Assembly: GCA_029210585.1 (NCBI GenBank)
Contig: JARGFP010000018.1
Coordinates: forward strand, 34,199-98,198
DNA: 64,000 nt
Source of the DNA: Bacteroidales bacterium
GTDB taxonomy: Bacteria > Bacteroidota > Bacteroidia > Bacteroidales > GCA-2748055
Direction of reading: 5' to 3'
Below, one piece after another: positions 30,964-38,945 of this stretch; positions within the stretch are counted from its first letter, which is position 1, and every line of letters starts with the position of its first letter. Made by a program: the position numbers and the translations under genes. A model generated the notes under the pieces. It did not search any database. It was not told where the DNA came from and was given only the letters and a program-made list of their open reading frames with translations.

Positions 30964-30971
30964 CAAATATA
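30964..30971 (-). promoter_or_regulatory. -7 box for the kinase-receiver gene
   Basis: On the minus strand TATATTTG, an exact consensus match, ends 63 nt before the start codon at 30900. No -33 element at normal spacing is visible. Confidence 0.5.
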
Positions 30972-31095
30972 AGACTATTAATAGGATTTTAGTGTGAATC
31001 CAACAGTTTTACAACGAAAAAAAAAGGCCCTGGCAGATCATTTTCCGCTGCTTTACGTTTAAATTAATGAAGGAGTTTGATAAATTTACTGAATT

Positions 31096-31794
31096 ATGAG
31101 GAGCAAGGATTACGGCTTAGTTGTGATGGTGGCGGTACTGATGCTGGTCAGTAGTGGATCATTTGCCCAGGATACCCCCGAAGGAATGGTGAAATATTCA
31201 CCTGACTTTGAATTCAGAGAAGGGATTTACCCGAATTTCCTTTCAGTAAAACTGAACAGTCCCATCCCCAAGACGCGGCTGGTTACCGATGCTGACCTGT
31301 TTTCCCGTGACTTCTACCAGCAGGTGACAGAGCAGAAATTTATCGTGTTCTACGATGACAACGGGGTGCAGCAGCGCCTGAATACATCGGAAATATGGGG
31401 CTATGGGAGGAGCGGTGTGCTCTATATCAACCTGGCATCCAAGTTCCACCGGATCAGTTTTATCGGAAAAATCGGGCATTTCGTTGCCTCCATTACCACC
31501 TATAATTCGGGGTACTACGATCCCTATTATTACAACCAGAGTTATTACCATAACCGCTATTACAGGTCGCCCAGTGCAAACTACTCTTCCACCGAGGTGC
31601 GGCAGTACCTCATCGATTTCGAATCCGGGAAGCTCATGGAATTTGACGTGCAATCGGTCGAGATCCTGCTGATGAATGATCCGGAACTGTACGACGAGTA
31701 TGTACAGCTGCGCAGGAAGAAAAAGAAACAGTATAAATTTGTCTATATCCGGAAATTTAACGAACGCAACCCGCTTTATTTTCCGCAGCGGTAA
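31096..31794 (+). CDS. Secreted protein of unknown function, tyrosine-rich segment
   Basis: I do not recognise the family. The 232-residue protein starts with a signal peptide (VVMVAVLMLVSSGSFAQ, cleavage about residue 25). The mature part contains a tyrosine- and asparagine-rich stretch (~135-160, YDPYYYNQSYYHNRYY) and a strongly basic segment near the end (LRRKKKKQYKFVY). The likely location is the periplasm or the outer membrane surface. The next gene starts 15 bp downstream and also encodes a secreted protein, so the two probably form an operon. Confidence 0.75.
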   Translation: MRSKDYGLVVMVAVLMLVSSGSFAQDTPEGMVKYSPDFEFREGIYPNFLSVKLNSPIPKTRLVTDADLFSRDFYQQVTEQKFIVFYDDNGVQQRLNTSEIWGYGRSGVLYINLASKFHRISFIGKIGHFVASITTYNSGYYDPYYYNQSYYHNRYYRSPSANYSSTEVRQYLIDFESGKLMEFDVQSVEILLMNDPELYDEYVQLRRKKKKQYKFVYIRKFNERNPLYFPQR

Positions 31795-31809
31795 AATAAT
31801 GAATATCCA

Positions 31810-32664
31810 ATGAGAAGAACCACACTGCTTGTGCTGATCGTCCTGCCGCTTACCTGGGTTTACGGACAAAGGGAACACCTTCCCTCAGAGGAGGCCCTGG
31901 AGGTGTTCCATGCCACCAAAACCTACATTGTTCTGCAGGACAATCCCATTTCAGATTACAACCTCGAAATCACGGATGCGGTAAATCAGTATTGGGACAT
32001 TACCGAATATGAGTTCCTTTCATTTGACGATTTCCTGAAAAGATCAAGGGATACCAAGGCATCTTTTCTCTATACGGCAACGGTATCTTTTGAGAAGGAC
32101 AAGTCAGATACCCGGTATACATTTCTTTGCCTTTCGCTGGGAGGTGACCATGCCACGCTGGACCAGATGAAGGATATTGTGAATATTCCCCTGAGTTACT
32201 ACGGGGTGGATGAGGACAGCTATTCCTACAAGTTGGGAACCCTGGTACACTTCATGCAGAAGCACGTGAGAATGATTACGGAACACCCGGAAATGATTTC
32301 GCAAAATGTCTTCAATGAATACAACGACAACATGTCGGCCATCACCGGGAAAACCCTGTATGTGATAGAGGAAGAGCTGGAAAATACGATCGGTTCGGAG
32401 GCACGTTTTCGGTCGGTCTACCCACACGCCTTCAAATTCGTGACCAGGGAAGAGGTGAAGGAGGCGATCATGAACAAGGACGAGGATGTGGTATTCCTGC
32501 ACAAGGTCGGACCGGAGGGAAAAAAGCTCAAGGCCCGTGTATACAAGATCCTGATCGGGGCAGGGGATTCCGAGTTCTACTATTTCGATTACCACAAGGT
32601 GAATGCAAAGAAGCCCGATGCCTTCCTCGAAGACGACCTGAAGAAACTTTCACGCACGAACTGA
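31810..32664 (+). CDS. Secreted protein of unknown function
   Basis: No family recognised. The 284-residue product has a signal peptide ending at about residue 20 (VLIVLPLTWVYGQ) and no further membrane segment. The mature chain is mixed alpha/beta and rich in Asp, Glu and Lys, without repeats or cysteine clusters. It follows the gene at 31096 by 15 bp; both may be exported together and act in the same envelope process. Nothing in the sequence points to enzymatic activity. Confidence 0.72.
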   Translation: MRRTTLLVLIVLPLTWVYGQREHLPSEEALEVFHATKTYIVLQDNPISDYNLEITDAVNQYWDITEYEFLSFDDFLKRSRDTKASFLYTATVSFEKDKSDTRYTFLCLSLGGDHATLDQMKDIVNIPLSYYGVDEDSYSYKLGTLVHFMQKHVRMITEHPEMISQNVFNEYNDNMSAITGKTLYVIEEELENTIGSEARFRSVYPHAFKFVTREEVKEAIMNKDEDVVFLHKVGPEGKKLKARVYKILIGAGDSEFYYFDYHKVNAKKPDAFLEDDLKKLSRTN

Positions 32665-32685
32665 GCAGAACTGCCGGCAAATCAC

Positions 32686-32693
32686 TAAATTTG
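32686..32693 (+). promoter_or_regulatory. -7 box of the hisS promoter
   Basis: TAAATTTG is an exact TAnnTTTG match ending 37 nt before the ATG at 32731. Confidence 0.55.
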
Positions 32694-32730
32694 CGCAACT
32701 GTAAATTTTTTGATCAAACGTCTGCTGTTT

Positions 32731-34107
32731 ATGGCTTCGCAAAAACCATCCATTCCCAAAGGGACAAGGGACTTTTCACCTGTTGAAATGTCCCGCCGCA
32801 ACTTCATTTTTGAAACCACCAGGAGGGTATTCAAAAAGTACGGATTCCTGCCCATCGAAACCCCTGCCATGGAAAACCTTTCCACGCTGCTCGGAAAATA
32901 CGGGGAAGAGGGCGACAAGTTGTTGTTCAGGATCCTCAACAGCGGCGATTTTCTGCGCGGTATCGGCAACAGCGAGGTGGAACATGCATCTCCCGCCGCA
33001 CTGGCATCGAAGATTACCAGCCGCGGACTCAGGTATGATCTCACCGTTCCTTTTGCAAGATACGTGGTACAACACAGGAACGAAATCAATTTCCCGTTCA
33101 GGCGTTACCAGATCCAGCCGGTATGGCGTGCCGACAATCCGCAGAAAGGCAGATACCGGGAATTTTACCAGTGCGATGCCGATATGATCGGGAGCGATGC
33201 GCTGGTCAATGAATTTGAACTGGTGAAAATCATCGATGAAGTGTTTTCTGAGTTGGGACTGAAGGTGACGGTACGGATCAATAACAGGAAAATTTTGGCA
33301 GGAATCTCAGAGGTGATCGGCGAAAAGGAAAAGATCGTGGATATCACCGTGGCCATCGATAAACTGGAGAAAATCGGGATCGGCAAGGTGAAGGAGGAAC
33401 TGCTTTCGAAGGGAATCTCACAGGCATCGCTCGACAAGCTCGACCCGGTCTTTGTCATGCATGGCGATAATGAACAGAAGCTGGACCAGCTGGAATCGTA
33501 CCTGGCATCGTCGCAGACAGGCATGCAGGGGATCGCTGAGATCAGGAAGATGCTGGAATACCTCCAGACGGATCCTGTATCGGCAGGTGTTGCGCTGGAT
33601 ATTACCCTGGCCCGGGGACTGAATTACTATACCGGGGCAATTATCGAGGTGAAATCTGATGAGGTGCAGATCGGCAGTATCTGTGGGGGCGGACGGTACG
33701 ACGACCTGACAGGAATTTTCGGAATGCCAGGGATATCCGGTGTGGGAATAAGTTTCGGGGCAGACCGGATCTACGATGTCTTGCTTCAGCTCGAACGTTT
33801 CCCTGCTTCAGCGGAAGAACATACGCAACTGCTATTTGTCAATTTTGGTGAGGAAGCAGTGAAATACATCCTTCCCATGCTGGGAAAACTGAGAAGTGCG
33901 GGAGTCCGTGCCGAGTTGTATCCCGACCAGGCCAGGATGAAAAAACAGATGACCTTTGCCAACCAGTCGGGCATCCCTTTTGTGGCCCTGGTGGGGGAGA
34001 ATGAGATCAGTGCACAGCAGGTTACCCTGAAGAACATGGAGACCGGTGACCAGCAACTGTTAGGTTTTGATACATTGTTGACCATTCTCAGGAGTCAGCT
34101 GTCATAG
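32731..34107 (+). CDS. hisS: Histidyl-tRNA synthetase
   Basis: HisRS charges tRNA-His. From the ATG at 32731 it has 458 residues (an upstream TTG at 32710 would add seven unrelated residues). Class II motif 2 is seen as [31 protein letters not shown], the histidine-binding motif is [12 protein letters not shown], and the C-terminal anticodon-binding domain covers about the last 95 residues. It is followed 58 bp later by hutH, which degrades the same amino acid. Confidence 0.96.
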   Translation: MASQKPSIPKGTRDFSPVEMSRRNFIFETTRRVFKKYGFLPIETPAMENLSTLLGKYGEEGDKLLFRILNSGDFLRGIGNSEVEHASPAALASKITSRGLRYDLTVPFARYVVQHRNEINFPFRRYQIQPVWRADNPQKGRYREFYQCDADMIGSDALVNEFELVKIIDEVFSELGLKVTVRINNRKILAGISEVIGEKEKIVDITVAIDKLEKIGIGKVKEELLSKGISQASLDKLDPVFVMHGDNEQKLDQLESYLASSQTGMQGIAEIRKMLEYLQTDPVSAGVALDITLARGLNYYTGAIIEVKSDEVQIGSICGGGRYDDLTGIFGMPGISGVGISFGADRIYDVLLQLERFPASAEEHTQLLFVNFGEEAVKYILPMLGKLRSAGVRAELYPDQARMKKQMTFANQSGIPFVALVGENEISAQQVTLKNMETGDQQLLGFDTLLTILRSQLS

Positions 34108-34165
34108 AACATCTTTCCTTTCAGGCTTTTTTCCGTAATTCACACCTGGAAAAACGCCATAGATT

Positions 34166-35686
34166 ATGATAAGAAAACACAGGATCAGTACCGCAGTGAT
34201 CGACTGGAAAATTATTGCACAGTTGCTTGATAATGACAGTGCACTGGAACTTTCGGAGGAGAGCAGGAAGCTGATTGTAAGGTGCAGGGAGTATCTCGAC
34301 AGCAGGCTTTCGCAGCGGACAGATTCACTGTATGGGATCAACACGGGCTTTGGCTCACTCTATAATAAGGTGATCTCGAACGATGACCTGGGGCTCCTGC
34401 AGAAAAACCTGGTGATGTCGCATGCCTGCGGCGTGGGGGAGAAGGTTCCCGATGAAATTGTCAGGCTCATGCTCTTCCTGAAACTGCAATCGCTGTCCTA
34501 CGGAAACTCCGGCGTGCAGCTCGCCACCGTGCAGCGGCTGATCGATTTTTACAACAACGATATTTTGCCCGTGGTATACCAGTATGGTTCACTCGGGGCT
34601 TCGGGCGACCTGGCACCGCTGGCGCACCTGAGCCTGCCGCTGATCGGAATGGGCGAGGTGGTAATGAACGGGAAGACCGTTCCTTCAGCAACCATGCTGA
34701 AGAAATTCGGTTGGGACCCCATCGACCTCCAGTCGAAGGAGGGCCTGGCGCTGCTGAACGGCACCCAGTTCATGAGTGCTTACGGGGTACATCTGTGCCT
34801 GCGGGTGTTCAGACTGTCCAAACTGGCTGATATCATCGGTGCCATCTCGCTGGATGCCTTCGACGGCAGGATCGAGCCGTTCCACGAGCTGATCCAGCAG
34901 ATCAGGCCACACCAGGGGCAGATCAGGACAGCGGCACGCGTGAGGTGGTTGCTGAACGACAGTGAGCTCATGCACCGGGAAAAACCCCATGTGCAGGATC
35001 CCTATTCTTTCAGGTGTATCCCCCAGGTGCACGGGGCCTCTAAGGATGCAATTAATTATGTGGCCTATGTGTTTCAGAACGAGATCAATTCCGTCACCGA
35101 TAATCCCACCATCTTCCCGGAGGAGGACCTGATCATCTCTGCCGGTAATTTTCACGGGCAACCGCTCGCCCTTGCGTTCGACAACCTGGCCATCGCCCTC
35201 TCTGAACTGGGAAATATTTCGGAACGGCGCACCTACCAGCTGCTTTCAGGGGCGCGGAACCTGCCCGCTTTCCTGGTGGCAAATTCCGGTCTGAATTCCG
35301 GTTTCATGATTCCCCAGTACACTGCTGCGTCCATGGTGAGCCACAACAAGCAGCTGTGCACCCCATCATCGGTCGATTCCATTGAGTCGTCGCAGGGACA
35401 GGAGGACCATGTGAGCATGGGCGCCAATGCTGCCGTGAAGGCATATAAGGTGATGGAGAACCTCGAACGGATACTGGCCATTGAACTCTATAATGCTACG
35501 CAGGCACTGGATTTCAGGAGGCCTGCCAAAACCTCGTCCTACCTGGAGAAATTCATCGCAGGCTACCGGAAAAGGGTCAGTTTCATTGAAAATGACAAGG
35601 TGATGTATGAGGATATCAATGAGACAGTGAATTATTTACGGGAGGTGGAACTGGATGATCCATTCCTTACCGGGGAACTGCTCTGA
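34166..35686 (+). CDS. hutH: Histidine ammonia-lyase
   Basis: HutH deaminates L-histidine to trans-urocanate. The 506-residue protein carries the Ala145-Ser146-Gly147 triad (GSLGASGDLAPLAH) that cyclises into the MIO electrophile, plus YGINTGFGSL. The selectivity position reads MSHACGVG: Ser-His is the histidine-specific pair, unlike His-Leu (tyrosine) or Phe-Leu (phenylalanine) lyases. The other hut genes are not in this window. It lies directly after hisS. Confidence 0.93.
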   Translation: MIRKHRISTAVIDWKIIAQLLDNDSALELSEESRKLIVRCREYLDSRLSQRTDSLYGINTGFGSLYNKVISNDDLGLLQKNLVMSHACGVGEKVPDEIVRLMLFLKLQSLSYGNSGVQLATVQRLIDFYNNDILPVVYQYGSLGASGDLAPLAHLSLPLIGMGEVVMNGKTVPSATMLKKFGWDPIDLQSKEGLALLNGTQFMSAYGVHLCLRVFRLSKLADIIGAISLDAFDGRIEPFHELIQQIRPHQGQIRTAARVRWLLNDSELMHREKPHVQDPYSFRCIPQVHGASKDAINYVAYVFQNEINSVTDNPTIFPEEDLIISAGNFHGQPLALAFDNLAIALSELGNISERRTYQLLSGARNLPAFLVANSGLNSGFMIPQYTAASMVSHNKQLCTPSSVDSIESSQGQEDHVSMGANAAVKAYKVMENLERILAIELYNATQALDFRRPAKTSSYLEKFIAGYRKRVSFIENDKVMYEDINETVNYLREVELDDPFLTGELL

Positions 35687-35737
35687 GAACTGCCGTTCAA
35701 TGCTGCGGCCTGGCCGGGGACCTGCCCTGGGACCAAC

Positions 35738-36223
35738 CTAATCCCGGCCGCGGTGCGGACCTTTTCCGCTGCCTCTTCCGGCGCGGAATTTGTGCAGGAT
35801 ATGCACCCTGAATTCCCGTTCCAGCGCATACAGCCGCATGGTCTTTTTCTTCCCGATGACCCGGACGAATTTATCGTGGTATTCCGAATTCAGTTCATAC
35901 CGCTTGTCCTGGAGGTCCATGTATTTCTTGATGGTCTCATCGATCTCATTTTCAGACATGGCCGCATAGTTGCTGTTATAATAGTTCAACAGGGTTTTTT
36001 CGTCCTCGTTGACCTTCATTTTGCGGTTGTGCAAATCATCGTGCAAGGGCCAGAATTCCGCCGCCTCTTTCTCGGAAAAATCCAGTTTTTCATTGAAAAA
36101 TGCGATCTTCTCTTCCTTGAATCTTTGCATCTGGTCACCGGGCTGGGCAAAGACCGTTGCGCCGGTAAAACACATGAGCATGAAAGTGACCAGAACCTTT
36201 GTGGTTGTTGCAGTTATTGCCAT
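35738..36223 (-). CDS. Spy/CpxP-like periplasmic protein
   Basis: A 161-residue protein with a signal peptide (VLVTFMLMCFTGATVFAQ) and a helical, highly charged mature part. The segment LDFSEKEAAEFWPLHDDL...RKMKV resembles the LTxxQ-like helices of Spy/CpxP-type proteins that bind unfolded proteins or metals; in Bacteroidota such genes often accompany an ECF sigma factor. The C-terminus is Gly, Arg and Lys-rich (RAGRGSGKGPHRGRD). It is the third gene after the sigma factor and anti-sigma-like gene on this strand (12-bp gap), so it is probably a target or sensor in that system. Confidence 0.72.
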   Translation of the reverse strand: MAITATTTKVLVTFMLMCFTGATVFAQPGDQMQRFKEEKIAFFNEKLDFSEKEAAEFWPLHDDLHNRKMKVNEDEKTLLNYYNSNYAAMSENEIDETIKKYMDLQDKRYELNSEYHDKFVRVIGKKKTMRLYALEREFRVHILHKFRAGRGSGKGPHRGRD

Positions 36224-36235
36224 GGTGTATATTTT

Positions 36236-36808
36236 TTAATCATTATCAAGTAAATGTATCAGGTCGACCTCGTTGCTGGCCAGGTAGGTGATGGCTTCCT
36301 CGTCCCATTCGGTATAGGCTGCATCTTCCTCTTCACCGGTTTCGTTGTAGGCTTCCGCGAGTATCGATTCATCCCGGGTCACCCCGGCCCTGTCGAGCGT
36401 GGCAATGTCATAGCCGTTGGTATCGCCCGTGCTGCCTGTCACAGACTGGAGCAAGATGTATACCACCAGTGCAACGCCTGAGATTGCAGCCGCCAGTGTA
36501 AGGTAGGGCTGCAGGTATATTTTTCTCCCCCGGGGAACTTCCCGTCCGGGTGTTTTTACAGACTGCTGGATGTCTCCCTCCGCAGGGGCAGGTGTTTTTA
36601 CGGACTGCTGGTTATTTCCCTCCGCAGATGCAGGAATGCGTTCAGTGCCAGGAACGAGGAGACTGTTTTTCTCTTCCTGCTCCTGCGCCTCGGTCCTGAT
36701 CCGCTCCATCACCCTTTTCTGCACATCATCAAAATATCCCTCCGGAACCCTGAATGGATTTTCCGGTTTCGGTGGGATGATGTTTGGTATGTTTTTTTTC
36801 GGGCTCAT
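36236..36808 (-). CDS. Anti-sigma-like single-pass membrane protein
   Basis: A 190-residue protein with a cytosolic N-terminal part, one transmembrane helix (YLTLAAAISGVALVVYILL) and a short acidic C-terminus. The N-terminal NPFRVPEGYFDDVQKRVMERI motif is typical of Bacteroidota proteins encoded next to ECF sigma factors. Its linker contains a 14-residue unit repeated in tandem (PAPAEGDIQQSVKT-like), matching a 42-bp DNA repeat. It begins 43 bp after the sigma gene. A role as anti-sigma factor is inferred from context, as no classical zinc-finger anti-sigma motif is visible. Confidence 0.7.
   Translation of the reverse strand: MSPKKNIPNIIPPKPENPFRVPEGYFDDVQKRVMERIRTEAQEQEEKNSLLVPGTERIPASAEGNNQQSVKTPAPAEGDIQQSVKTPGREVPRGRKIYLQPYLTLAAAISGVALVVYILLQSVTGSTGDTNGYDIATLDRAGVTRDESILAEAYNETGEEEDAAYTEWDEEAITYLASNEVDLIHLLDND
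36549..36632. repeat. 42-bp tandem repeat inside the anti-sigma-like gene
   Basis: Two adjacent 42-bp units with a few mismatches encode two copies of a 14-residue Ala/Pro/Gln-rich motif in the linker. The period keeps the reading frame. Confidence 0.7.
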
Positions 36809-36851
36809 AATTCAGTTTCCTGTCTGTTAGACTGTTAAATTTAAAAAAGGT

Positions 36852-37403
36852 TTACTCACCGGTAAGGTGCTTTTCTATTTTTTTTACCGCGTGGTGGTAA
36901 GAGGCTTTCAGTGCACCGACGGAAGTCTGCAGTGTTTCGGACATATCCTCGTATTTCATTTCCTCGAAGTATTTCAGGTTAAATACAAGCCGCTGCTTTT
37001 CGGGGAGCGACAGAATGGCCTGCTGCAGCTTCAGTTGCACCTCGTCCCCGTCGAACCACGGATCGGTCACCAGTGTTTCAGCCAGGCTGTTTTCGAATCC
37101 CTGGTCCTCCGTATTGTGCAAGTGCTTTTTCCGGTCTTTGATCAGGCTCAGCGATTCGTTGGTGGCGATCCTGAACAACCAGGTATACAATCCCGACTCG
37201 GCGCGAAAATTCTCCAGGTTTATCCATACTTTGAGCAGCGTATTCTGCAGTACATCATCTGCATCCTCGTGATCAATCACGATCCTGCGAATATGCCAGT
37301 ACAGCCGTTCACTGTATGACTCTGCAAGCAGGTTGAATGCAGCTTCCTTCTGCCCGTTCTGCCTGAATAGCTCTAAGATTTTCCTGTCAGGATGGTCTGC
37401 CAT
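36852..37403 (-). CDS. ECF-type RNA polymerase sigma factor
   Basis: A 183-residue sigma-70 family protein of the ECF group. Region 2 is seen as IDHEDADDVLQNTLLKVWINLENF with the RIATNESLSLIKDRK segment, and region 4 as LPEKQRLVFNLKYFEEMKYEDMSETL...ALKASYHHAVKKI. It is the first gene of a three-gene set with the anti-sigma-like and Spy-like proteins and should direct an envelope-stress regulon. Its own target promoter cannot be named. Confidence 0.93.
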   Translation of the reverse strand: MADHPDRKILELFRQNGQKEAAFNLLAESYSERLYWHIRRIVIDHEDADDVLQNTLLKVWINLENFRAESGLYTWLFRIATNESLSLIKDRKKHLHNTEDQGFENSLAETLVTDPWFDGDEVQLKLQQAILSLPEKQRLVFNLKYFEEMKYEDMSETLQTSVGALKASYHHAVKKIEKHLTGE

Positions 37404-37465
37404 ATATTCTCGTGTACTAAGGTGTTAGAGCCCGAAACCAGGGAAAGGTTTAAACCGGCAGGTTG

Positions 37466-38860
37466 TTATTTGAATTCCACTACCTCGGAAATGCCCGACC
37501 GGATCGTAAAGTCTTTCACCTGGGTATAGATGGTTGACTGCCTGTTTGCAAGCCTGAAGATGATCCGGTACCTTCCCGGTTGCAGGTGATACTCCTGCTG
37601 CGTGAGGCCGGACCGGATGTTCAGTACCCACTCCTGGTCCCCATCTTCCGAAAGTCTGAAGAGGGACCCGTACCCGGGTTGTCGTGATGAGATGTGGATC
37701 ATGCCGGGTTCAGGTATTTCCACGGTAGTGGTATAGCTCTGGCGAATCTCCACATCGCTTAGAAAAATAAGCGGATACACGGGAATTTCCACGTCATACC
37801 TTCCTACGAGGTATTTTTCACTGGTTCCCATGAACTGGACATTGATGGTTTTCGGGTCGCCGGCACGCTTCACCAACACCTTTTCCCTCTTGAGGGTATA
37901 GTCGCCCTTGCTGATGATCTGCAGGTACCCCTGGGGTGCATCTATCCCGATGTGGTTGTGTTTCCCGGGAACCAGTTCCACCGAGTCAGCAGACACCGGG
38001 GGAATGGTCCGGGCCACCACCCTGTACCTGCCGAGATGGTCCAGTGCCAGCGTGTCAGGATTGCCTTTGTTGTTGAGGGTATGGATCATATTGTACCTTA
38101 CCTTTCCTGACAGCTGGTCGAAAAAGATGACGGCCACATCGGATTCGGAGGGCTGTTGCTCAATATCGATCAGGTTCACCTGTGCGCTGGTGGTGTTAAG
38201 TGCCTGGCTGATTACAATCTTCATGACTTCCCTGAACTGCTTTTTCCCCGGGGTATTAAAATAGTATCCTATGCAACCGAAGGTTTCCTGGAACCCCGGA
38301 TCGCTCCCTATGCCGATAACGAACGGACGGAGCGCGATACCTTTTTCCTGGAGTGCGATGGATACAGCACAGGGATCACCATCACAGGCTTCCACACCAT
38401 CGGTGATCAGGATAATGATGTTCCTGCAATCCTGGCAATCCGGGAAATCATTCGCTGCAAGTTCAAGAGAATGTGCAATGGGGGTGGTCCCCCTGGGAGA
38501 AAGGAGGCGCAGCTTCTCCCTGATTTTTCCCGCATTGCCGGATGCGAATGGAACCTCCAGTTTCGTATCGCTGCAATCCTGGGGGGGGACGGGGCTTTGG
38601 TGACCGTAGATCCGCAGGGCCATCTCCACGTTTTCGAGGGTCGCGATACTGTCGACCATCTCTTCGAGGATTCTCCGTGCAATATTGATTTTCGTCTCCC
38701 CGCCCCATGGCCCTGCCATGCTGTAGGAAGCATCAAAAATAAAGAGTATCCTGGAATTGGGTTCGTAACCGGTTATGTTTTCCTGCGCGTTTGCACGGAA
38801 TGCCAGCGAAAACACGATAAGCAGTGCCGTCAGCAGATGTAAAAAATGGCTTTTTACCAT
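37466..38860 (-). CDS. Secreted von Willebrand factor A domain protein
   Basis: A 464-residue exported protein with signal peptide (LLTALLIVFSLAFRANAQ). The VWA domain (~37-235) has a complete MIDAS: DASYS (Asp43, Ser45, Ser47), Thr in RGTTPIAHSL and Asp in LITDGVEACDG. The remaining ~230 residues look like beta-rich repeats (LVKRAGDPKTINVQF, YHLQPGRYRIIFRL), possibly carbohydrate- or matrix-binding modules. VWA proteins mediate metal-dependent protein binding. It lies 62 bp upstream of the ECF sigma gene on the same strand, but its own -7 box and gap suggest separate expression. Confidence 0.85.
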   Translation of the reverse strand: MVKSHFLHLLTALLIVFSLAFRANAQENITGYEPNSRILFIFDASYSMAGPWGGETKINIARRILEEMVDSIATLENVEMALRIYGHQSPVPPQDCSDTKLEVPFASGNAGKIREKLRLLSPRGTTPIAHSLELAANDFPDCQDCRNIIILITDGVEACDGDPCAVSIALQEKGIALRPFVIGIGSDPGFQETFGCIGYYFNTPGKKQFREVMKIVISQALNTTSAQVNLIDIEQQPSESDVAVIFFDQLSGKVRYNMIHTLNNKGNPDTLALDHLGRYRVVARTIPPVSADSVELVPGKHNHIGIDAPQGYLQIISKGDYTLKREKVLVKRAGDPKTINVQFMGTSEKYLVGRYDVEIPVYPLIFLSDVEIRQSYTTTVEIPEPGMIHISSRQPGYGSLFRLSEDGDQEWVLNIRSGLTQQEYHLQPGRYRIIFRLANRQSTIYTQVKDFTIRSGISEVVEFK

Positions 38861-38896
38861 TGTAACAAGTTAAAAATGAAGCCTGTGTGTAAGATA

Positions 38897-38904
38897 CAAA
38901 AATA
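38897..38904 (-). promoter_or_regulatory. -7 box of the VWA protein gene
   Basis: On the minus strand TATTTTTG matches TAnnTTTG, ending 36 nt before the start codon at 38860. Confidence 0.5.
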
Positions 38905-38945
38905 GTGCACGCCTTTTTGTACCTGCGGGCCCTTTTCCAGTGGGA

